From Utricularia gibba (taxonomy: Eukaryota > Streptophyta > Magnoliopsida > Lamiales > Lentibulariaceae): a stretch of DNA of 64,000 nt. The stretch spans positions 1 through 64,000 of the forward strand of contig NEEC01000011.1 of assembly GCA_002189035.1 (NCBI GenBank), in the 5' to 3' direction. Shown piece by piece: positions 43,577 through 54,039 of the stretch. The notes beneath the pieces are model-generated. The model saw only the letters and a program-made list of their open reading frames with translations, was not told the DNA's origin and searched no databases. Position 1 is the stretch's first letter; every line of letters begins with the position of its first letter. Position numbers and translations under genes: made by a program.

Positions 43577-46567
43577 TTAGACAACGTACACCATCCCGAC
43601 TTCAAGCAGCGACGCCGGCGGGACCTTCAGGGCGACATCGTTCCCACGGCAATTCCGGCGGAGGAAATTGTATCCGAAATCAATCGCCACCCTCTTCAGG
43701 AACGAGGATCCTTTTTTCGTCTGCACATGGGAATTCCCAACAATGAACGCTGTCCCCGCCTGCTGCGCCTCGTGTAAATCTCCTAGCTCATGTTCCGCCC
43801 CCGACGGGATCCCTATCCCACGCCCTTGGTCTTCATCATCTTCAATCGCGAACCTAACCCTTCTCTCGGGTACCACCAGTTCTTCGTTAAGGCTCTCAAT
43901 CGATGAGAAGCCCTCTGATCCCACGCTCACCGGTTCTAAATTGCTGTCGGAGAAAGTCACGGTTCCGACCACCGCGAACCTGCACTCGCCCGCCAGTGAT
44001 GCACGGGAAGAAGATCCGCCGCCGATGTCACTACAATCGGGGTTGATGATGCCATGAGATTTGCGCCAATCATAGCGAATGAAATCTGCCAGTTTGCTGA
44101 TCAGCTCCGATTCGAATGAATCCACATCTTGATGAACATCTCGGTAACCGTATCTCACGATGCACCGGTAGGACCGATGGGATGCCGGTCCCACGCGGCC
44201 TACAAGATACCTCTCCGCTGGAAGAACATATGGAACAGGGACAGACTTGATGCATACAAAGACAAGAACGCGATGAAAGGCCGGAAGATTGGTGACAAAT
44301 CGGGAAAAGTTGGCAGGAACTCCTGATGTCAAGTCTGTGAAAACAATGCCGATACCTGGTACGCGAGCGATACCCAGACTTGGTTCTAACGCAAGGAGCC
44401 ATTCAAGAGAAACCTTATTGTGGAGATCGAATTCATACTTCTTGATCGTTGCATAGTGCCAAGTGAACATCACACTCACGAGGACGAGGGCCAGGAGGAT
44501 TGGGAGCCAAGCTCCGTCTTTGAATTTGGTCACAGAAGCCGAAAAGTAGAGCAACTCGATTGATCCAAAGAAGAGGAGGAAGCACAGAGCCAGGACTGGA
44601 GGTTTGTGCCAACACAGGATGATTACCAAAGAAGTCAGGCATGTGGTAACCATCATTACGGCCATAACTGCCAATCCTATAGCAACAAACAGGAGGAAAG
44701 GTAAAAACATGCAGTGTGTATATATAAGCCATTGCTTATCTTTTGCGTACTGATACTAAGTAGTTGCCTGTTCAGGTACCTGATGCATTTCCCATGTGCT
44801 TGACGTCTCGAAATCCAATAGTCACAGCGATGCAGAGTATCATGAGCAACCAGTTGATCTCTGGTATATAAATCTGGCCATGGATTTTGTCGGAGGTGTG
44901 GATAACTTTGACCTTTGGGAAGCATCCGAGGGATTGGCTCTGGTTGATGATGGAGAATGTGCCACTGATTATCGCCTGGCTCCCGACAACGGAAGCAAGT
45001 ATTGCAACTCCAAGGACCGGCCATCTAACAGACTCTGATCCACAAGAAAGACATGTAAGATCATCTGAGTTTTGCTTCATCATAATTTTTCTTGAACACA
45101 CACTTGCCTGGAACTGAAACATAGAAGCCAATGTTCTGAATCATGTCATGATGTTGTGATAAGTATGCAGCTTGCCCCAAATACGCTAATGTCAATGCAG
45201 GATATACCAGGAACGTGAAAGCAATCTGCATTATAAATAAAACACACTACCATTCATCAGGTTTCAATAAACTCTCAGATGATTCATGGCTGTGCCAGCA
45301 ACTTCACCTGAATTGCTGCATAGGAGAAGTGGCCAAGATCAGCAAACATGGCTTCAGAGCCTGCAAGAAGGGAAAAGATCAAGACATCCTTCGGATATTC
45401 GTGGAATAGGGCTAGAAGAAACTAGTTCATTTACCAGTTATGCACAAGAGGATTCCTCCTAGAGACATCCATCCGCCTTTTCTGGTTTTCTTCAGAAATC
45501 TCACCATATAGAGGGGGGATAGCGCCTTGTATATTTGGGGATTCCATTCGATGATGTTGTACAATCCCAGTGCACTGATAGACAACAACCAAGTGAAGAC
45601 AATCGGCGCAAAGCAGGTGCCAATTCTGTGGGTACCATAGTGTTGCAAGGCGAATAAGCAAACTAATATGAAGCAAGTGATTGGGAGCACTGCATCTGAA
45701 AATAGAAGAGAATGAATTTGATAACCCAAGGCACCTACAATGTTGAAGGCAAAGAGTTTGAGATGGAAATAGGCTTACATTGGTGGTGATCCTTTGACAT
45801 TGATAACTCGAGCCCAGAAACAGCAGAGAAGACTACAAATATGGCATGGTATACATATGCGGCTTCAATTGATGATGAATGCAATGTGAAAAATGATGAG
45901 CAGATGATTAAGGGCGTTACCAGATATTGCAGGAGTTAACAGTCCATCTCCAATCACCATACAAGTACCAAGGAGAACCAAGAGCAGCAAAGCAATGTGC
46001 AAAAACTTGTGATTCTCCAACAGCATCTTCACTCTTGAGCGGCTCGTCGTCTCCGTTGGGGGCCTAGTTTATATGTGGAAAGCTCCTCATCTGCAACTTG
46101 CCGGTTGGGTAGCAGACTGACTTTGGTGTGTCTGCATATGAGAGAATACAGAGCAAAAGTCCCCCTGAAATTGGAGTGAAATACTGTTCAGAATACAACA
46201 TAGAATATACTTAGCTTCGAGATTCTGGACACCCATTTCACCTTCCCATTGTCGTCTGCTCGAAGCACAATAAACACGTATTTGAACAGAGGAACGAGGG
46301 TTAGTGTCCAGAAGACGAAAGAAAGAACGCCAAATATCTCCTCATTCGTTTCCGAGTGATGAATATCTTCAGCAAATGTGCTTCTGTAGACGTAGAGAGG
46401 GGAAATACTGAGGTCCCCATAGACTACTCCAAGGCTCTGGTAAGCTAAAAACAGTGTAGTTCTCCAAGAATCCTCCTGGAATTCCAAACCCAGTTTGAGT
46501 GAAATGAAGCCAACAAGCTCAACAACAGAGGAATCATACAAACCTTTGACCCTGAGGAGAGATCCAT
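43577..46567 (-). CDS. KUP/HAK/KT family potassium transporter (with apparent frameshifts)
   Basis: Nine exons on the minus strand: 46,567-46,544, 46,475-46,242, 46,164-45,921, 45,832-45,779, 45,695-45,435, 45,360-45,308, 45,225-45,108, 45,034-44,780 and 44,676-43,577. Exon 1 encodes only MDLSSGSK. Family hallmarks follow: [55 protein letters not shown] and a long cytosolic C-terminus ending [10 protein letters not shown]. It is a multi-pass H+-coupled K+ uptake carrier of plasma membrane or tonoplast, most like the KUP2/6/8 group. The seventh intron has a GC donor (CCAG|GCAAGT). Three single-base losses break the frame: at the end of exon 2 (NGE reads NGK), at the start of exon 3, and in a C-run at 46,058-46,062. 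Correcting for these, it would be ~781 aa, the usual size. They may be assembly errors or real pseudogenisation. Confidence 0.87.
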
Positions 46568-47637
46568 CGTTGGTCGATGGGCGAAGGGGATGAAGAAGCA
46601 CCGATACAAATTAGGTGAAGATTCTGATGAAAATATGGCAGCAGAAAAGCACAACGATGACCCAACTCCTCTCTTCTACATACGTAATTCCCTGCAGCGA
46701 AACAAATGTGAAACACCAAACTTGTGTTCACTTTCCAGGTGGCGACAAGGTAATTTGAAACAGCACAACTAGAGAAGTACAGCTTTCCCACATGAAAAAA
46801 CGGAAACGGAATTGTGATCCAAATGAAAACCATCCCAGATCCACCCTTCGGGCCTCACCCTCTCTATTATTGTTTTCTTAGAGAGGAATGATGCCAAACC
46901 CCCCTTGTATCCGGAGAAATGATCAGAAGAAAACTGCAGCAGGGAATGTATGATAAATTTGATCTCCCAAACCTGGTTCTAACGAAGAGTAGCAGCTGAC
47001 TAGTTCTGGAATTTGATCCTCAGTGTTCGTAGTGTGCAAGCGAGCAGAATCAGAGCGCAGAAAGTGTGTGACGGGATGATTCGAGGAGACATTTGCACGA
47101 TGAAATTGAGCCCCCACAGGAGTAAAGAAGGGACAAGCACCAATGCGTTTCCTGCACATCGCAGGCCCATCCATAATACGGACAGGCACACTTGCATCTT
47201 CTTCAGGGTACCACACCATTACTAATATTTTAACTACCAAGCTTTAAAAATTTTCTACTTGTGGTGGTTTTCAAAAATCCATGCATCGATTTCAGGGGAA
47301 TTCTCGCATGAAAATGGAAATTGAGAAGCTGGAGGCCCCCACCTTTATTTACCTACGCTTCTCCATCAGAGAGTCCCCTTCGTCTCTTCACTTTCACTAC
47401 CATAAAGGGACGAGGTTTTCTTTTTTCTCACCAACAACGACAGTACGGCACACGCAAGAAGACAAAACTGTGAACGTCTCCTCCCCCGCCCCTTCCATTT
47501 ATCTATTTTCAAAACTATCTACTACACCAAATACCATTTACAAAACTATTGACCCGAACCGGGGTGATCTATCCATGACCGGGATGAAGTTTGGGGTGAA
47601 ACTAAGCGGAGGTCCGAACCGACTAATGTATCTTTTC

Positions 47638-47642
<5 letters not shown>
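46568..47642 (-). promoter_or_regulatory. 5' flank of the potassium transporter gene
   Basis: About 1.1 kb upstream of the transporter start. The near part probably holds 5' UTR, possibly with further introns. I cannot place the transcription start. The ORFs here, such as 47,281-47,727, show no known domain. Confidence 0.35.

Positions 47643-47670
<28 letters not shown>
47643..47670. repeat. (TA)14 microsatellite
   Basis: A perfect TA dinucleotide run. About 300 bp of very AT-rich DNA without features follows, up to the LTR at ~47,970. Confidence 0.95.
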
Positions 47671-47674
<4 letters not shown>

Positions 47675-47969
47675 ATTATAATTACTATAATTTACATTTT
47701 TTAATATATAAAAAAAAATTTCAATAAAATGATTTTTTAAATAATTTTTTATACTTTTTATATGAAATCTATATTATTAATATTAAAATTATTATATAAG
47801 TATTATTAAATATAAAAAAAGTTAGTTTTTATTATTGAAAAATAATAATTTTTTACTTTTTAAAAATAAGTGTTTAGATATATTTTTATTGATTTATTAG
47901 AACAGTTTATATTTTATTTTACATGTTTTAAGGATTATTTAATAACAAAAATATTGAATATTTTTGAAT

Positions 47970-49599
47970 GTTTAAGAATAGAAAAATGATTAATATTTTA
48001 CTACAAAACTCAAAATTTTATTATATATTTCTATGCTTTTGTGACTAGTAACGTCATCGTGTCTTCTATTCTTAATTGATACTAAATCAAATTTCATCTT
48101 AATCTTAGTTCTAATAATTCCCCTCAGCAATGCAGTATATGTCAATGATCTAAATCCCAAGGAACCAAAAGAGAACAGTAAAGTATCATAAGATAGAGAC
48201 AAAATCTGAAAAGAAAGTACACCAAAATCCAAGGAGATAGAGATTGGATTTTGGAAATTATGTAAAATGATGAAGAGTGAAGAAAAATATTTGAAGAACT
48301 TGGAACAATATGCCACAAACTTTTGGAAGGTAGATTTGGAGAAAGACTAATAGGAATAACGAAGAAAACGAATTTGGAATTGAGTCTCTTTTTAAGACTT
48401 CTTCATTTTATGAAGAACAGTATTCCTAGCTTAGAATAGTATCTCTTTACACAATTGTTTACGATTTCAATTACTGCATGCTTTGTTATTTCCTTTCTTA
48501 ATGTCACATTGTGGAACGAAAATGGTTTTCCTGTTATGTTATGAAAGTATTTTTTTTTTTTTTTACCTTCGTATCAGTGATTAGGCATTTAGGGATGCCT
48601 TGGGACAAAGAGGGATGAACAAGCTTATTATTCACTAGATCACACCACCGACTAATCACTCTACTTTTTTAACAAATCAGGATAGATTCAAGAGGAAAAG
48701 GTAGAGGTTCTCATCATAAATAATCCAAATTAGAGGTGTAAGGCCAAGGGCATAGTGATGGTTACACATCCCACATTGGTTACGAACAAGGAAGGGGATG
48801 TGCTTAAATAGAGAGACTCTCCTAATCTTGTATGAGGCCTTTTCCCTGGAATGGAAGAACGTAAAACCATGAGGATTGGGTATCCGCAGCGGACAATATC
48901 GTGTAAAGTAAGTATGAGTCATGAAATTTGATATTAGAGCCAAACCTGGGCTCGTGCCAAGGGTGGGATGAGGTTGCACTCAGTGAGGATGTTGAGTCTC
49001 TAAGAGAGGGTGAATGTAAGACCAAGGGCCTAGTGATGGTTGCGCATCCCACATTGGTTACGGACAGGGGAGGGGATGCGCTTAAATAGAGAGACTCTTC
49101 TAATCTTATATGAGGCCTTTTCCCCGGAAGGGGAGAACATAAAACCATGAGGGTTAGGTACCCGTATCGGACAATATCATGCAAGGCAAGTGTTTGACAA
49201 GAGGTATACCAAAAATTAAGAAAAAATAAGGGTTTGGGTAGACTTGAGGCTTTGATTGTTAAATGAATGATTTTAGGTTTAGATGGAATAGTTGTAGTGA
49301 TTAGCATGCTATCCCTAAGTATCTCAAAGCATCACCTTCCTTTATTTTAGATCTGACTTTTCCCATTATAGCCCTTCTGCATGTTATTGTGAAACTTTTA
49401 TTCCTAGGTTAGACTAAATTTCCAACCGTGATAAAAATAGCATACATCAACTTTCACAACAAAAGCACCGATCTTCTTGTGTTTGACCTAGATCCACTAT
49501 GCTTATATTTTTTTGTATGATTGAATATGAATTAGGATATAAATTTATTTGATTGAAAAGTTTGCATACTAACGATGTGCATAAATTTTTAGTTTATTA
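47970..49599 (+). repeat. Decayed LTR of the D/E family, split by a TRIM element
   Basis: The outer parts (~47,970-48,736 and 49,200-49,599) match the LTR at 59,465-60,642. Matching landmarks are TTAGGGATGCCTTGGGA, CAAATCAGGATAGATTCA and the end ACGATGTGCATAAATTTTTA. The copy is more diverged than the other two and its ends are approximate. The middle 463 bp is a separate insertion described next. Confidence 0.65.
48737..49199 (+). mobile_element. Complete TRIM (miniature LTR retrotransposon)
   Basis: Two direct LTRs of 185 bp (48,737-48,921 and 49,015-49,199) both start TGTAAG and end CA. They share GAGAGACTCT and GAGGCCTTTTCC blocks. After the first LTR lies TGATATTAGAGCCA (48,929-48,942), a slightly mutated version of the tRNA-Met primer site TGGTATCAGAGC. 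A polypurine stretch, AGAGAGGGTGAA, precedes the second LTR. The 93-bp interior codes for nothing. Perfect 5-bp target duplications, AGAGG, flank it (48,732-48,736 and 49,200-49,204). Terminal-repeat retrotransposons in miniature have exactly this plan and rely on other elements for proteins. Confidence 0.88.
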
Positions 49600-50939
49600 G
49601 TTGCTTAAAGTATGCATATAGACACATTGTAGATTAGATTAGAAATTTGAATGCCACATTATCTAAAGAACTTTAAGGCATCTTAGTGTTATTTTATGCA
49701 TAAAACCTGTATTTGTTATTTTATACGTTGAGATTTGATTCTATTTATAGAACTTGTCTACCACTGTTAGAATGACCTCAGACTAAGAGTCACATATATT
49801 CTATAATCTTGTATGTAATAAAAACATATAGCAAGTACTTGATCCTTTATCCACCCCAAAATTCCACTGTGTAATTTGTATTTAATTTATATTTTATGAA
49901 AATTAAAGTTTACAAATTTATTTGATATGAAAATTTTATTTTACCAATAACATCAAGATTTTTTTGTTTATCACTTCTCTTGAAAACATTACATACTAGT
50001 CACATTGCATGCCTTCACTACCCATGCATCTCATCCGAAGGTGATAAACTATTGTTTTTAATTATTTTAAAATAAAATCCACTATCGTTTACTAATTTAA
50101 AACCTTTCCTAAAAAGGAGCATATTATTAATAAAAAAAGAATATAAAAAGTTTACAAAAAATATTAACTTTATAAAAAATAATAACTTTACATTATTCCT
50201 TATCTTGTAAATTATATTTCCTCATTATAAAAAGTTTATTGGATTAGATGAGACTTTAGAACAAACAACAACACTTTCATTGGTTGATCTGTGCAATATT
50301 CCAATACTTCATAAAGTAGTCTTTTAATTTTCATCACCAATTAAGTATTCGTTATCTCATAATCCAAATGTTATTGTTAGAGAATGGTTCAAGACATATG
50401 AATTACTGGTATTTACATTACAATATTTTACAAAATCAATTTCACTCTAGTATATTAAATATGAATGATATTTATGTAATTTCGCACTTACAACTAATGT
50501 TTCTATTATCAGTCATTTTAGATATGTTATCCTTTTTGAAAAGCTTCATAGAGTGTACCTAGCATAGATTGATCCTTGGATGAGTGTGATAAATGTTAAA
50601 AATGATCCAAATGTGTACTGCATAGAGTGATTGAGTGTGACTAAGAGTATGTTTTGGATATGGATTTTCGAGTGTGAGGGTACCATGTTTACTAGTGTAA
50701 AGGTACACACTTTCCGATTGTCCCTACAATCGAGTGTGTTTTACATTGTCAACAAGTGAATCTTTATGAACGCAAATGTTAACATTTCTTTTCGACAATG
50801 TACAAAGCATTGCTTTTGAGTGAGAAATAGAATGTTCCTTTCAGAGGCTTTCCAAGTATTTCTAACAAGTATGAACGAGTGTTTAGTTTAGAATGCAATT
50901 TTATGCATAAAATGGTAAACATGTGAAGTGGATCCCATA
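49600..50939. other. AT-rich intergenic DNA
   Basis: No gene, RNA or element end recognised. ORFs are short and lack known motifs. Confidence 0.5.
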
Positions 50940-53745
50940 TATAAAAAAAGGTTACGTTTTGTTTCAATACAAATGTTTTACAAAAAATATATAATTATGT
51001 TTGTATAATATGATTTTTTGTACATATGTTGTCTAATTTTACAGATTTTACATACGAACGTTTGGAAAATTTTTATTTTAAAACTAATGTTTTGAAAAAT
51101 AGTATGTTTCCAACACCAATGTTTTTTGAAAATTGTTTTTGGTGCATACGTTTGTAAGTTATTTTGTGAATAAAAGCACACCTTTCAACACTTACATTAC
51201 GAGAATGAACGTTTACTAGTAGGCTTTTATTTCAGTACACACATTTAACTGTTCCATTCTCAAATTGAGGAATGCAATGTAATTTAGGATTACAACTATT
51301 ACTAGTGTCAAGGCCTAAATTCACACCTTATAAACTCAGGTCTTGATGCCATGTTTCCAAAAAGGAACAAAAGGCCATATTATCAACTTAAACTGATAGA
51401 AAGATTGGATTAGTTTAGGTTACATTACATAGGAAGAGGTAAAACAAAAAGAAAGTAATTCACATAGCTATTATATAACATAGTGGACGGCATAATCGTT
51501 TAGCTGACATGACTCCCTACACAAACTTAACGCTTCAAGAAATCACAAGATAACCTAAAAACATAAGAACTAGTTTGGATGCGAGGTCTACTCCAAAACA
51601 AGTTAGGTGCATAACCAAGAGGCTCCAAAAAGATTGTCAATGAGATTCTTTATCCATATAACCTGGATCACAACACCTAGTCTTACCTTTCCCATTTATT
51701 TCTTGGAATAATTAGTGGTCAATGCACTGAATGCAATTCATTAAATCAAGAAGACCATATAGAGCGAGCATGTATCCATTCAAAATAAAGATTCATTAGA
51801 AAACAAGAATAAGCAATAGCATTTGACATATCATGAGTCCATTAACTATGTGACCATTTACGTGCATGGTTGCACCCGTTGATCTTATTAACTTTAGTTT
51901 AGCAACCTTAGAAGCCAAGATCAAAAAGTTCCTTTTGGCTTTGGTCTCATGAAATCAAGAAAGGGGTGCCACCCCCTTTATCAACTCTACGCGATTGCAG
52001 CTCCTTTGTCCTTTTTCTATTCCTCAACCTCATACCGTTTGGTGGCTAAAACTCCATAAGGAGTTACCTCAAAAATGCTTGACATATAGGAGTGTGCATC
52101 CATAGTTCCCTATAAGTTTTCTACTTCAAAACGTTGCACCTCAATTTCATAACACATCACAATACACATGAAAACCATGTCATATTTCATGAACCTTTCC
52201 TCACTTAAAATTACTAAATAAAAATCATTTGAAAGCTAGAGAGTAGGGTTTTATTTAATAATAGAAATAACAGAAATTTAAGCACTCAGTAGAAAGTTAT
52301 GAAATTAAGATATTGGACTCAAAAATCAATTTCGAGGGCTCAACAGATTTCAAAGGTTTTGAAAGATAAATCCATAGCATTCTGCTCCCATCTTCAAACC
52401 AATAATATCTTTTTGAAACATAAACAAAGGATAAAGAGATGTTACGTTAAGTATACCTCATGAATCATAACCAATCAGCACATAAAAGTCATGAAACACA
52501 TAGAAGCACATATTTATACGTAGAATACAACACATAAATTCAGAACCCGCCATCTTGCTTACCTTTGTCCAAACTAGCTCCTTCCAAACTCAAACCCTTC
52601 ATAAATGTCTATGTTATAAGTTTGAGGAATCTTGTGATTTTGAAACCGTTACACAGCTCTCAGCAAACCAAACTTCACAACGGTGCAAACTGTTTTTATG
52701 ATATCTCTATAAGCAGATCTCCCATATTTTCCCCCTTTCCAAAAATGCTTTTCCTTTCATCTATACTCCTTTTATAATATTAGCCATGCTTATATGTTAT
52801 TTCTCTAATCTAGACACATGTCACCACAATCAAAACACATGACATTTTTTTAATTTGCATGAAACACATGTCAACACCATATCAAAACACATGGTGCTCT
52901 CTTATTGACTATGCTGCATGTTTTATCTGTGTTGTCGCGAGTTAATTAAAACATATGGCACTTTCTGATTAGTCATGGTTGCATGTATGATCTTTCTTTA
53001 TTCTATCTTTTCTTTTCCTCCTATTTTAATTCTAGTTTTAAATATCACAACTAGCTACCATGATGAAATCTTTCGATTTATGTTAGCCACTGCAGTCTAC
53101 CACTAGTCACCCTCTTGACCCAACACAATTGTCCTCGTTTTGTAGCCCATCGTCCAATCGCGACTCTAGAATTGTTTTCTCAAATTTTGAAAAACTTATA
53201 AATATGAATAAAATACAATAATCAAAATCACATAATGAAGTAAATTAAATGGAAAGTTAAGTTAAGTACACATTTTACTCCATATAAAGGTTAAATTAGA
53301 AATTTACTCGAATCGAAAATTAATGAGTTAGAAAACATGAAAAATACAAAGACACATATATATTTTTTTTCTAACAATTTTTAATATATATTTCAATACA
53401 TTAACTATTTTTAATATATTTTGTTTAAAGTCATAGTTTATAATAAACGTATATATGAAAAAGTATGCGTGAAAAAACATTTGTATTGTTTTTTAACTTT
53501 TTTAAACAACGTATGTATGTAAACAATATATTAAAAGACGTTAGTATTTTAAAAATGATATAATATTTAACATTTGTATTAAAATGATATATTTTGAAAC
53601 GTTTGTACTGAATTTGAATAAAAAACTAAAACGTTTGTACCACAAAATTATTTTAACAAGCATATATATCAAATTATAAGCAATCTTTGAAACGTTCGTA
53701 TTAAGATGTATTTTTTCCGTATAAAAATTCATTGGGTATTGATTT
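50940..53745. mobile_element. Candidate element bounded by inverted arms of degenerate short repeats
   Basis: The left arm (~50,960-51,240) has many spaced variants of TACRAAYGTTTT, such as ATACAAATGTTTT, ACATACGAACGTTT and AACTAATGTTTTG. The right arm (~53,440-53,740) has the reverse complement, such as AAACGTTTGTACTG, AAAACGTTTGTACC and GAAACGTTCGTATT. Spacing is roughly 30-50 bp. The ~2.1 kb between them has no supportable gene. Arms of subterminal repeats in inverted orientation recall CACTA-type or foldback DNA transposons, but I could not find exact termini or target duplications. Confidence 0.35.
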
Positions 53746-54039
53746 TGCTAAAACATTTAATAGTTGGGTGCTATTTGTACCAATTTAGTGAAACAATGAG
53801 AATCTATCTGGCATTTAAATAATAGAGATCAACTGTATATGCTTTTTAAATTGTAAAGATGAATAATGTATATGTAGAAACTAATTTTGCAATTAAATCA
53901 AAAATTGGGAACTATTCCCCCAACGGCGTGTAACAGAATGTGACGGGGAGGGCGCGGGCTATTTGTAAAGACGGATGCTCCTCGAAAATTTTATCTCTGA
54001 CATACGTGGCATTCCCATTTTTTCCCGCCAAGGGACGAG
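53746..54039 (+). promoter_or_regulatory. Upstream region of SPO22/ZIP4
   Basis: AT-rich distal part, then a GC-rich ~120 bp before the ATG. I see no clear TATA box at a defined distance. Confidence 0.4.
54021..54029 (+). promoter_or_regulatory. E2F-like site just before the ZIP4 start
   Basis: TTTCCCGCC followed by AA matches the consensus for E2F binding (TTTSSCGC core). It lies 11 bp upstream of the ATG, so within the 5' UTR or core promoter. A link to S-phase/premeiotic expression is inference only. Confidence 0.4.

Noticed and set aside
43668-44057. 129-codon plus-strand Ser/Pro-rich ORF
   Set aside because: Antisense shadow of the last exon of the potassium transporter.
46188-46601. 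Transporter start at the upstream ATG encoding [10 protein letters not shown]
   Set aside because: That frame runs through intron 1. The small exon MDLSSGSK spliced to EDSWRTT restores the family's normal N-terminus.
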